A DNA stretch of 64,000 nt from Methanoperedens sp049303315. GTDB taxonomy: Archaea > Halobacteriota > Methanosarcinia > Methanosarcinales > Methanoperedenaceae. Positions 32,588-40,503 of the stretch are shown one piece after another; positions within the stretch are counted from its first letter, which is position 1, and each line of letters starts with the position of its first letter. A program made the translations under genes and the position numbers. The notes under the pieces were generated by a model that had not been told where the DNA came from, did no database searches, and saw only the letters and a list, made by a program, of their open reading frames with translations. The stretch spans positions 146,901-210,900 of the forward strand of contig JBAQMZ010000053.1 of assembly GCA_049303315.1 (NCBI GenBank), read 5' to 3'.

Positions 32588-33691
32588 ATGTTTGAGGATA
32601 TTTCAGAAAAGTTTAAAAAATTAAAAATGCCGGAAGAGTCCCTTATTAAAAAAATCGAAAGGATAAAAAAGGCTCCCGACGCAGGAGTACCAATAGCCGG
32701 AGGTACGCTATCTGGAGGTACGCCATCAATAGCAATGCCTGATTTGTCCGAACAGGTTAAAAAAGCGCAGGAAGAAATTACCCAGAAGATTGAAGAGATA
32801 GTGAAATCCAAAACAGAACAAATCAGCGCCACGACCGAATCCATCAAGGAGTATGATACAAAGATAAGTAAAGTGGAGAGTTCGGTTTCAGCGACAAAAA
32901 ACCGGGTGGATGAATTTAAAGAAAGATTGGATAAAATAGATGAAAGCCTTCTTGAATTATTATCTTTATATGAAGTAGTTTCCAGCACTGTAAACCCGTT
33001 TGTTGGGGACAAGGAAAACGTCCCGAATGAAAAGCTCGAACAGATGGAGAAAAAAATCGATGCCTTAAGCCAGAAAGCGCCGGAACTGCCCCAGAGTATA
33101 AAAGAAGAATATGATATTAAATTTAAAGCCCTGGAGGGCAGTTTGCAGGCATTGACCGAAGTGATTAATTCAACAGCATTGAATCAGGATGTCCTGGTAA
33201 AAAATGTTTCCGAACGGGTATTGGAAGAGATTAAACTCTTAATCGATCAAAAATCTCTGCAACCAGTCATGGTTACGGAGCCGTCATCCCAGATACTTGG
33301 ACAGGTTGAGAGCGCGGTTCCTGCAGCAAGAGCCGGCGGGGAGGTAAAACTGCAATATCTGGATAATAAAGCTGAGACGTCGATCATCCTTCTTAACTGG
33401 ATAGAATTTTTACTTGAAAAGGTGGGAAGGAATAACCTCACAGAAGTCCTTGAATATTATATTGACATAGGATGGATAAGCGAGGAAGTCTGCGAAAAAA
33501 TGATAGCCTATGCGAACGGGATAGATTATTACGTAGAACGTCCCACATGGAAACTCCTCCCTGATGACCATACGAAATCGCTGATGTTCATAGAACAGCT
33601 AAAAGGAAAGAAGCTTGATAAAACAATGCTGTCAAAGCTTGAAAGGGATGTAGAAAAAGTAGTCCGCAGCACCGAAGTATATATTTCTTAA
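32588..33691 (+). CDS. FlaC-FlaD/E fusion, archaellum-associated protein
   Basis: 367 residues. After a charged coiled-coil region (~45-125) comes the FlaC-like motif LLELLSLYEVVSSTVNPFV near residue 120, and in the C-terminal part the FlaD/E domain (LLNWIEFLLEKVGRNNLTEVLEYYIDIGWISEEVCEKM) near 265-305. In euryarchaeal archaella, FlaC, FlaD and FlaE form the cytoplasmic ring and link to chemotaxis through CheF. Here the domains sit in one polypeptide outside an archaellum operon. The neighbours are a KaiC-like ATPase, MCPs and a CheC-like protein. A TATA-like ATTTATAAAA lies ~40 bases before the ATG. Confidence 0.8.
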   Translation: MFEDISEKFKKLKMPEESLIKKIERIKKAPDAGVPIAGGTLSGGTPSIAMPDLSEQVKKAQEEITQKIEEIVKSKTEQISATTESIKEYDTKISKVESSVSATKNRVDEFKERLDKIDESLLELLSLYEVVSSTVNPFVGDKENVPNEKLEQMEKKIDALSQKAPELPQSIKEEYDIKFKALEGSLQALTEVINSTALNQDVLVKNVSERVLEEIKLLIDQKSLQPVMVTEPSSQILGQVESAVPAARAGGEVKLQYLDNKAETSIILLNWIEFLLEKVGRNNLTEVLEYYIDIGWISEEVCEKMIAYANGIDYYVERPTWKLLPDDHTKSLMFIEQLKGKKLDKTMLSKLERDVEKVVRSTEVYIS

Positions 33692-33695
33692 TTGC

Positions 33696-35804
33696 TTAGA
33701 ACAATTTCTGTATTATAATATCAAACGACTTAGGGTCAACCAGCATAATCAACCTCCCGGTTTTATTTATTCCCAGGGCGAGGTTGGTTGCAAGCGCGAA
33801 TTCAACTTTTCCTTCAATCTCTTTCATGGCGGATTCGGCAATCTTTGAAGACTGACCGGTCTTGAAGGTGGGGGCTTTAAGCAATAAGGGAACTTCGATA
33901 TATTCCGAGACTGCGCTGATATACTGCCCGCCAAAGATATTTGCTGTTTCTTTTAACGTTGAAATTATATCCTCTGTAAATTCCTTGCATGCTGCTTCCG
34001 GGGGATTGCAGAGAAGTTCGTTTGCGATATCCAGGGCATTTTCTCTTGAAATATACAACTGCATTTCTCCTTTCACATCTCCGGTTTGACCCTTTCCATG
34101 AAGTTCGATTCCAACCATTACTATCGAATCACCAAGGCTGATTATTTCATCGTGCATCTGTTCAATCGGGAGGGTGCGCAACTGTGAATGGGTGGATTCC
34201 GCATCCTCTCCCGATAACTGGGTGACAGTTGACGCTGCATTAGTCATTCCTGACATCCCTATATCGCTTAAAAGCCTGACAGCCGAATCGATATTCTGGT
34301 CTTTTTTGGGCGGCGCTGCAGGCTCTGGTTTTGCAGGGGAAGCATGAGGTTCTGCTTTCATGGGTTTAACGGTCTCTGTGACTTTTTCAACTTCCGGTTT
34401 TACAACACTCGTTTTAACTTCAGGTTCGGGTAATTTTTTCTCAGGTTTGACAGTTTCTTTAACCTTTTCTACTTCCGGCCTGGCAGCTTTTGCTTTAACT
34501 TCAGGTTCAGGTAATTTTTTCTCAGGTTTAATAGGTTCTTTAACCTTTTCTACTTCAGGTTCAGGTGATTTTTTCTCGGGTTTGACGGATTCTTTAACCT
34601 TTTCTACTTCCGGCCTGGCAACTTTTGCTTTAACTTCAGGTTCGGGTAATTTTTTCTCGGATTTGACGCTCTCTTTAATAGAAACAGCTTCCGGTTCTAA
34701 TTCTGGTTCCTCGAATTCAGGCGTTTTGCGAGACCTCTTTTCAAGTCTCACAATTTCTTTTTTCTTTGCAGTGTTCTCTTCAGGGTAATCAAAATCATCA
34801 TCAAAAGAAGGCAATTCTCCTGCCCCGGTCTCATCTTCGGCCACTTCGCCTGACAGGTCATATCCGGCAGGTCTGTGTTTCTTCAAAGGTTTTAATTGAA
34901 CTTTTTTTGCGCCATTGCCCGGTGTTCTCCTTTTGATTGCTCCTGTTTGTTCCCCCTTCTCCCATTCCTGTTCTCCTACGGGTGCAATTCTGCCGGCTGG
35001 ATTATTTTTTCTCAAATTTTCCATTTGCAGCCATATCGAATTCGTCTGCGTGTCAGGACCATTGTTATCATTATATTTTAAAATAATATCGACTGAAACC
35101 AATCCATTAAATTCATTTTTCATGCCCAGAACAATCTTTCTTTTATTTTCACCGGTTCCGTTTGAATCCTCCGTATCCGTTATCATCAAATCTTTTGAGA
35201 ACCGGGCAGTATTGCCATAGTCGGTTTTTGTTTCCCCGTTTTCCACGCGTGATAAATACTCGCATTTAAACAAATCAGATGGGATATCGAGTGTTACAAG
35301 CGGAATATCAACATTTTCAGAAGTCTCATCATTTTCATAAGCATGCCTATTGCCATTCCCGTTCGATTCTATTCTCTCTATTGCTTCACTGGCATGCTTT
35401 CTCAAATCAGTGGAACCGTTTTTTAAAACAGCCATGAGTCCGGGAACAGCGCGCTTGTCACCTATCCTTCCAAGCGACCATGCCGCATGTATCCGAACAT
35501 TTTCACTCGGGTCATTTAAAAGGGCGATTAGCGGGAGCACTGCTTTTACATTCCCGATTTCGCCAAGAGCCCATGCTGCATTTGCGCGTATCTGGACATC
35601 ATCGATTTCAAGTAACCCGATTAAGGGGCGGATAGCTTTCCTGTTCCGAAGTTCCCCCAGAATGCATATAGCATCCCTGCACTCCTTAACGTCGCCAGTA
35701 TCAAGGATACCCAGCAGCCCCTCAATATCCCCGCGTTTTTTCAATTCTTTTAAATCGGTATGGTCTAAAGGCAAATCAATTCCCTCTTTCCGGGGAGTAA
35801 ACAT
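33696..35804 (-). CDS. HEAT-repeat / low-complexity linker / CheC-like phosphatase fusion
   Basis: 702 residues. Residues ~17-145 are four to five PBS-lyase-type HEAT repeats (VQIRANAAWALGEIGNVKAV). Residues ~165-275 are a beta-rich region I cannot place. Residues ~350-500 are a lysine/proline/glutamate linker of imperfect ~25-residue tandem repeats (VKPEKKLPEPEVKAK). Residues ~505-702 are CheC/CheX-like with one complete catalytic pattern S-x3-E-x2-N (STLKETAN) followed exactly 22 residues later by proline, as in CheY-P phosphatases. It thus probably terminates CheY signals at a scaffold. It ends four bases from FlaC-FlaD/E, tail to tail. The promoter has the TTCACA-N6-TATA geometry. Confidence 0.75.
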   Translation of the reverse strand: MFTPRKEGIDLPLDHTDLKELKKRGDIEGLLGILDTGDVKECRDAICILGELRNRKAIRPLIGLLEIDDVQIRANAAWALGEIGNVKAVLPLIALLNDPSENVRIHAAWSLGRIGDKRAVPGLMAVLKNGSTDLRKHASEAIERIESNGNGNRHAYENDETSENVDIPLVTLDIPSDLFKCEYLSRVENGETKTDYGNTARFSKDLMITDTEDSNGTGENKRKIVLGMKNEFNGLVSVDIILKYNDNNGPDTQTNSIWLQMENLRKNNPAGRIAPVGEQEWEKGEQTGAIKRRTPGNGAKKVQLKPLKKHRPAGYDLSGEVAEDETGAGELPSFDDDFDYPEENTAKKKEIVRLEKRSRKTPEFEEPELEPEAVSIKESVKSEKKLPEPEVKAKVARPEVEKVKESVKPEKKSPEPEVEKVKEPIKPEKKLPEPEVKAKAARPEVEKVKETVKPEKKLPEPEVKTSVVKPEVEKVTETVKPMKAEPHASPAKPEPAAPPKKDQNIDSAVRLLSDIGMSGMTNAASTVTQLSGEDAESTHSQLRTLPIEQMHDEIISLGDSIVMVGIELHGKGQTGDVKGEMQLYISRENALDIANELLCNPPEAACKEFTEDIISTLKETANIFGGQYISAVSEYIEVPLLLKAPTFKTGQSSKIAESAMKEIEGKVEFALATNLALGINKTGRLIMLVDPKSFDIIIQKLF

Positions 35805-35863
35805 TCATTCTTCGATATTTTATGCTATACTCACTAAAGATACATTTGCCTTGCATTCACACA

Positions 35864-35890
35864 AATATAAATCAGGGTGTGAAGATGTGG
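35864..35890 (-). promoter_or_regulatory. TTCACA-N6-TATA promoter, single hexamer, of the HEAT-CheC gene
   Basis: Minus strand: TTCACA at 35883-35878, then TTTATATT at 35871-35864, starting exactly 12 bases after the hexamer start. No second hexamer 11 bases upstream. Leader of about 60 bases to 35804. Confidence 0.6.
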
Positions 35891-35995
35891 CATATTGAAG
35901 AAGCTGAATAATAAAAAAAAAGTAGCTGAAATGCCGCAACCGTTACTGATTCAGCCTTCCATGCAGAAGTTAATGATGATGAGTTTCCTGTTTCT

Positions 35996-36106
35996 TTAGC
36001 TTCCCGTCTTTTTCCTGGTTAATATCTCGTCAGGGGTCAATACAGGAATATCTGTCCGCCCTTCAAAATGTTTCACATTATATGTCACAAATTTGGAACA
36101 ATTATG
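35996..36106 (-). pseudogene. C-terminal remnant of a VapC (PIN) toxin
   Basis: The minus strand translates as HNCSKFVTYNVKHFEGR, then TDIPVLTPDEILTRKK and a TAA. This is the end of a PIN domain, with the last aspartate position replaced by N in this subfamily (T-x-N-x-K-H-F). The N-terminal ~90 residues with the other catalytic acids are missing. Instead the intact antitoxin gene runs directly into this tail, so a deletion joined vapB to the end of vapC. The toxin cannot be active. Confidence 0.7.
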
Positions 36107-36236
36107 CCCTCCTGAGTTCTTTCATTACGCTTTCGGCGCTTGTTCCAAAACGCTCCTTCCACTCCCTTCCGCTCCTGACTATTTCACAGAGAGCATCGAG
36201 TTCTTTTCGCTGAGTGACTTGTACATTAGTAGTCAT
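36102..36236 (-). CDS. vapB: VapB-like antitoxin left beside a deleted toxin
   Basis: 44 residues from the ATG at 36236 (MTTNVQVTQRKELDALCEIV), ending FGTSAESVMKELRRA. The pattern is that of short VapB/UPF-type antitoxins encoded just before a PIN toxin. The matching toxin is reduced to its C-terminal ~35 residues at 35996-36106. No clear ribosome site; a TATA-like ATACATATTC lies ~15-25 bases upstream. An orphan antitoxin can persist if it still neutralises related toxins (inference). Confidence 0.6.
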   Translation of the reverse strand: MTTNVQVTQRKELDALCEIVRSGREWKERFGTSAESVMKELRRA

Positions 36237-36412
36237 ACATTGATAGAATATGTATTGATATACAAATAGATAAGTGAGCATATCATCTTTCCATCCTTCC
36301 TGAGAGTTCGCCCATCTAAAGTACAATGCAGAAAGTGAGCGGGCTTAACTGCCGTGTCCGGGATTGGCACAGGTGTTTCCCCCGCAGCTATTTCCCTACT
36401 AATTTAAACTCT

Positions 36413-36778
36413 TTAGTCGCTCCTTCTGATTCGTACTTTCGTTGGCTCTATAATAATCACATTACCCTTGAAATCATCTTCAGATAAATCTTTCAAGCTC
36501 TTAAGAAGAAAATTGTTTATCTCAGCAGTCGGCATTTCATTTGGAAAATGGGATATAATAATCCCAAAGTGCTCGCCAAGTGGGAACCTCAGGATGTTAC
36601 CAAAATCCCTGTCACCTGTAAGAACAGCCGCCTCTTCTTTTTGTGCAAACGCATATATTTCTTCATCTGCTTCGCCGCGAAGCCCATAGTCCCTGATGTC
36701 CTTAACATCATATCCGTGCTCTCTAAGAGTTTTCCCTGTTGAGCGAGGCATATCCTCGTCAATCACAAATCTCGGCAT
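36413..36778 (-). CDS. DUF5615 PIN-like toxin
   Basis: 121 residues. The PIN-like fold is recognisable from FVIDEDMPRSTGKTLREHGYDV and from AAVLTGDRDFGNILRF, which hold the conserved aspartates of DUF5615. These proteins are the toxin half of DUF433/DUF5615 modules and are thought to be ribonucleases. The DUF433 gene lies one base upstream on the same strand, and the toxin starts directly after it, so the pair is cotranscribed. Frame is intact. Confidence 0.85.
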   Translation of the reverse strand: MPRFVIDEDMPRSTGKTLREHGYDVKDIRDYGLRGEADEEIYAFAQKEEAAVLTGDRDFGNILRFPLGEHFGIIISHFPNEMPTAEINNFLLKSLKDLSEDDFKGNVIIIEPTKVRIRRSD

Positions 36779-36779
36779 T

Positions 36780-37004
36780 CTATGCTACCGCTTTTATCCC
36801 TTCACCGGATAACGCCTTGGCAGCGTAATTAAGTACTGCAAGAATATCTTCATGTGTAATTTCGTACTCGTCCATGACCTCTTTGTAGGTCATTCCTCCT
36901 GCAAGTTTGCCTATGATAAGATCTATTGGAATACGAGTCCCTGTTATCACAGGTTTGCCAAACCGTATTTTCTCATCAATACTAATTCTTGGAGCTATTT
37001 CCAT
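36780..37004 (-). CDS. DUF433 antitoxin
   Basis: 74 residues from ATG 37004 (MEIAPRISIDEKIRFGKPVITGT), an upstream in-frame ATG at 37049 being less family-like. DUF433 has a winged-helix DNA-binding fold and serves as antitoxin to DUF5615 PIN-like toxins. The core RIPIDLIIGKLAGGMTYKEVMDEYEITHEDILAVLNYAAK is typical. It is first of the two-gene module with the toxin at 36413-36778. It probably represses its own promoter (known for related modules, not shown here). Confidence 0.85.
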   Translation of the reverse strand: MEIAPRISIDEKIRFGKPVITGTRIPIDLIIGKLAGGMTYKEVMDEYEITHEDILAVLNYAAKALSGEGIKAVA

Positions 37005-37178
37005 GATGTTTATTTTGGTTTTTAGTTTATATATGCTTTCTGTAGCCACAGTGTGCGAGCGCGTGAAACTAAACTCAAGCGAGTTGCGGGGTCGGCGGGA
37101 AGGTTGCTCATGTTGTGGTTTGTCATCTCTTGCTTTCTATTTGTGCAGGCGGTTAATAAGCATTTTTATTCACATTAC

Positions 37179-37529
37179 TCAATGATGATGCGCCTCTTCC
37201 TTCTCCGCTTCCCGTCTTCTTATCGTATCCTCACAGGCTTCAAAGCAGCTATCACATATATTTTTGGCGGCTTCCCTGTGGTATGGTTCTTGGAATATCG
37301 GTACCTGGATTTTCACCTGGAATAATGGTACGTTTTTTATACCGCACAGGTCGCATTTCTTACCATTGGCCGGGACCCTGTTAAGATTTGCCTCATGGCA
37401 ACTGGCAAGACATTCTTCGTTAATTCCCCTCCACGTTCCTGTCGGGTAAGCCGATAAGACTGAGGGGGCGTTCACTTTCACAGGGCAAAGGGTGGGTCTT
37501 GCCGCACCGCACAGGTCGCAATCTGCCAT
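37179..37529 (-). CDS. fpoO: FpoO-like iron-sulfur subunit
   Basis: 116 residues from ATG 37529 (AGGAG about ten bases upstream); a GTG at 37538 overlaps the fpoN stop but is too close to the ribosome site. Four cysteine-pair motifs: CDLCGAARPTLC, ECLASC, CDLCG and CDSCFEAC, a set suited to Fe-S or zinc binding. FpoO is the last gene of Methanosarcina-type fpo operons and is thought to be an electron-transfer accessory subunit; its function is not settled. The histidine-rich C-terminus (EEAHHH) is notable. Confidence 0.8.
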   Translation of the reverse strand: MADCDLCGAARPTLCPVKVNAPSVLSAYPTGTWRGINEECLASCHEANLNRVPANGKKCDLCGIKNVPLFQVKIQVPIFQEPYHREAAKNICDSCFEACEDTIRRREAEKEEAHHH

Positions 37530-37534
37530 TAAAA

Positions 37535-39010
37535 TCACACTCCTAATACTTTTGCAGCATTCATTGCCATCTGGATAAAAGGTTCAGGATACAATCCTAT
37601 GCCGATTGTCCCTATCACTGCAAGCAGGATAGCCACTACATACGGCGCAGGCTCTCTTATCTTTTCTCCATTCGGAGGCAGGACGTACATGTATTTTATC
37701 ACGCGGGCGTAGTAATAAATGGAGAGGGCGCTGTTCAAAATGGCGATAATCACAACGAGCAGCAGCCAGCTGCTTGCCTGGTTGATGGCTTCAATGGTGA
37801 TGGAATAGAATAGCACAAACTTCCCGACGAATCCTGCTGAGGGCGGGATACCTGCCAGGGCTAAAAAGAATACGAACAGCGAGAATGCTGTTATCGGGGC
37901 GCGTTTTCCAAGCCCTGCAAAGTTCCCGAGGTCATCTGTGTTCTTAGCGTTTTTATTATCAGAAAGCACCATGTACCCTACCAGTGCGACGGCAAGGAAC
38001 GCGCCGCCTTTCATCAAAGCATGACCAAGAGCCAGTAGTATGCCCCCTGCAATTGACATCTGGGTGGTGACCACGAATGCCAGGGAAATGTATCCCGCCT
38101 GCGCAATGGACGAATATGCAAGCATCCTTTTTATGCTGCGCTGGGATATCGCCACGATGTTGCCGTAGGTCATGGTGATTATTGCAAGAATTGCAAACGT
38201 CATCTGGATATCAATGCGTATCGCAACAAGGGCAAGCACGAGAACCCTGAATGCCGCAACGAATCCCATCTTTTTGGAGCCGGCTGCAAGAAGAGATGAA
38301 ACAACGCCTGGCGAACCTTCGTATGTATCGGGCGCCCACATGTGGAACGGGACAAGCGCCATCTTGAATCCGAATCCGGCAACAAGGAATATCATGGCGA
38401 CTATATCAAGCGAGCTTGTGGCAATCATGGGGTTGGATTTAAAGAACTCAATTATTGCAGGAATATTCGTTGAACCTGTTATGCCGTACACAAGCGACAT
38501 GCCAAACAGCATCAATGCAGAGGAGAGCGAACCAATGATGAAATATTTTAATGCAGCCTCAAGGGATGAGGGGTTCTTTTTCTCAAAACCTGCCAATACG
38601 TACGTGGACATGCTTGCAAGTTCAAAACCCACAAACAATGCAACGAGGTCATTTGCCGATGCTACTACCATCATCCCGACCGTAGCGAGGAGAAGCAGGG
38701 CATAATACTCATCCTGACTGCGGTTATCCCTGAAATATTCGATAGAGGCAATAACTACGATCAATGAAACTATTAAGAATATCAATTTGAATATCTGTGA
38801 TAGCGGGTCGATAACAAGCGAATCGTAGAAGTAACTCGCTACATCATTCATCCCATTTCCGAGAACATATACGATCGAAGCCAGGAGACCAGCGGCGCTT
38901 ACATATCCAAGCATGTTCTTGGATACGTCTCTCATCAAAAGACCCAAAATGACAATAACTAAAGCCAGTAAGGTCAGCAGGATTTCCGGGGCGAGTAGAT
39001 TATAATTCAT
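37535..39010 (-). CDS. fpoN: Fpo/Fqo membrane subunit N
   Basis: 491 residues, about 14 transmembrane helices, of the NuoN/antiporter-like family. It carries part of the proton-pumping arm of the F420H2 dehydrogenase. Conserved ionisable positions are visible in ASMSTYVLAGFEK and LVPFHMWAPDTYEGSP. It overlaps fpoM by four bases (ATGA). The preceding GGAGTGATAAC is a good ribosome site. Length and order (L-M-N-O) match the archaeal operon. Confidence 0.95.
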   Translation of the reverse strand: MNYNLLAPEILLTLLALVIVILGLLMRDVSKNMLGYVSAAGLLASIVYVLGNGMNDVASYFYDSLVIDPLSQIFKLIFLIVSLIVVIASIEYFRDNRSQDEYYALLLLATVGMMVVASANDLVALFVGFELASMSTYVLAGFEKKNPSSLEAALKYFIIGSLSSALMLFGMSLVYGITGSTNIPAIIEFFKSNPMIATSSLDIVAMIFLVAGFGFKMALVPFHMWAPDTYEGSPGVVSSLLAAGSKKMGFVAAFRVLVLALVAIRIDIQMTFAILAIITMTYGNIVAISQRSIKRMLAYSSIAQAGYISLAFVVTTQMSIAGGILLALGHALMKGGAFLAVALVGYMVLSDNKNAKNTDDLGNFAGLGKRAPITAFSLFVFFLALAGIPPSAGFVGKFVLFYSITIEAINQASSWLLLVVIIAILNSALSIYYYARVIKYMYVLPPNGEKIREPAPYVVAILLAVIGTIGIGLYPEPFIQMAMNAAKVLGV

Positions 39011-40503
39011 GTTATCACTCCTCTCAGCACGACAAATTTCAATAGCTGCTCGGCGTTCGTTGTCATCATATTAAGAACAGGGTTGGGGTTAAGACCGAAG
39101 AATATTATGAGCAGTACCAGTATGCCCATGGAAGCCATCTCATAGTTCGCGCCGTCATGGATATGCCCAAGTTTTTCGTTGTATGCCCCGAATACCGCTC
39201 TCTGCATAGCCCAGAGATGATACCCTGCTGTGAACACGATTCCGAAGAGTGCAAGTATCACGAATGTGGGCAGCGTGAAATACGAATTGACAAGTACAAG
39301 GAATTCAGCTATGAATCCGCTCATGCCGGGAAGCCCAAGTGAGGCAAGGAACCCGGCAAGCATCAGGAACGTGAGTTTTGGCATGTGCTTCGCAATTCCA
39401 CCAAGGTCGCCGATAATCCTGGTGCCCGCAGAATGCTGGATTACGCCGCATGACATAAACAGGACGCCTGTGATAAGACCATGGGAGAACTGCTGGTACA
39501 TGGCGCCGCTTACGGATAAGGGGACAAGGGCAGCCGCGCCGAGGGTCACATAACCCATGTGGCTTATGCTTGAATATGCCACCATTTTCTTGAGGTCGCG
39601 CTGGGCAAGTGCAAGGAAAGTCCCGTACAGGATGCTCACTACGCCGATTATCGCCATCAGGGTTATCAATTGACCCGGGGAACCTGAATACGGAAGAAGG
39701 GGAAGGATTACCCTGAAAAGACCGTAGCCGCCCATCTTGAGCAGTAAGGCTGCAAGTATTACGCTGCCCGCTGTGGGCGCTTCCACGTGCGCGTCCGGAA
39801 GCCATGTATGGAACGGCACCGCTGGCATCTTTACAATAAAACCAAACAGCAGCGCCAGGAATATTGCATCCTTTAGCAATGGCGATTCGATTACCGAGTA
39901 GTTTTTCAAAAGATAAAACATATCAAAGCTCGGGGTTCCAGAGATATTCCATGCATTGAAATAGAGAGAAAATATCGCAAGCAGCATCACAAGGCTTGCC
40001 ACATGCGTGTATATGAAGAACTTTATAGCTGCGTAATCTTTTCGCGGTCCTCCCCAGATGCTTATCAGGAAGTACATGGGTATCAGGACGATTTCCCAGA
40101 ATATGTAGAACACGAAGAAATCAAGTGAAGTAAAAACGCCAAGTACTCCTACAAGCTCAAGAAGAATAAGACCATAGAACCGGTTTGCCTCCTTGGTCTC
40201 CCCCCATGCGAATATGACAGTGAGCGGGATAACTATGTTCGAAAGGAGTACAAGCGGCATGCCTACCCCGTCAAGCCCGAATTTCAGGCTTACCCCGAGA
40301 CTGGCAATCCATGGATATGACTCACCAAACTGGATGGTGGATATTGAACTATCGAATCGTGAAAATAGTATCAGGGATATGACAAGTGAAATCCCTGAAG
40401 CCAGAAGCGCTATAAAGCGTGCCTGTTCACGGGTTCTTGTCAAAAATGTGATGATAGCTCCGATTAAGGGGATTGCAATCATCAATGAAATCAAAGCAGC
40501 CAT
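39007..40503 (-). CDS. fpoM: Fpo/Fqo membrane subunit M
   Basis: 498 residues, about 14 transmembrane helices, NuoM/antiporter-like. Proton-channel signatures are KMPAVPFHTWLPDAHVEAPTAG and SISHMGYVTLG. It begins directly after fpoL; GGAGGGACATAA, containing the fpoL stop, serves as ribosome site for the ATG at 40503. Together with L and N it forms the three-pump membrane arm of the complex. Confidence 0.95.
   Translation of the reverse strand: MAALISLMIAIPLIGAIITFLTRTREQARFIALLASGISLVISLILFSRFDSSISTIQFGESYPWIASLGVSLKFGLDGVGMPLVLLSNIVIPLTVIFAWGETKEANRFYGLILLELVGVLGVFTSLDFFVFYIFWEIVLIPMYFLISIWGGPRKDYAAIKFFIYTHVASLVMLLAIFSLYFNAWNISGTPSFDMFYLLKNYSVIESPLLKDAIFLALLFGFIVKMPAVPFHTWLPDAHVEAPTAGSVILAALLLKMGGYGLFRVILPLLPYSGSPGQLITLMAIIGVVSILYGTFLALAQRDLKKMVAYSSISHMGYVTLGAAALVPLSVSGAMYQQFSHGLITGVLFMSCGVIQHSAGTRIIGDLGGIAKHMPKLTFLMLAGFLASLGLPGMSGFIAEFLVLVNSYFTLPTFVILALFGIVFTAGYHLWAMQRAVFGAYNEKLGHIHDGANYEMASMGILVLLIIFFGLNPNPVLNMMTTNAEQLLKFVVLRGVIT

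Noticed and set aside
34360..34690. Tandem repeats that could suggest a CRISPR-like array
   Set aside because: They are imperfect in-frame coding repeats of the KPEKKLPEPEV linker in the HEAT-CheC protein, without constant repeat and unique spacer structure.
37050..37178. Frames between the DUF433 gene and fpoO
   Set aside because: They overlap known genes antisense and carry no ribosome site or domain; I see nothing supportable in this stretch.
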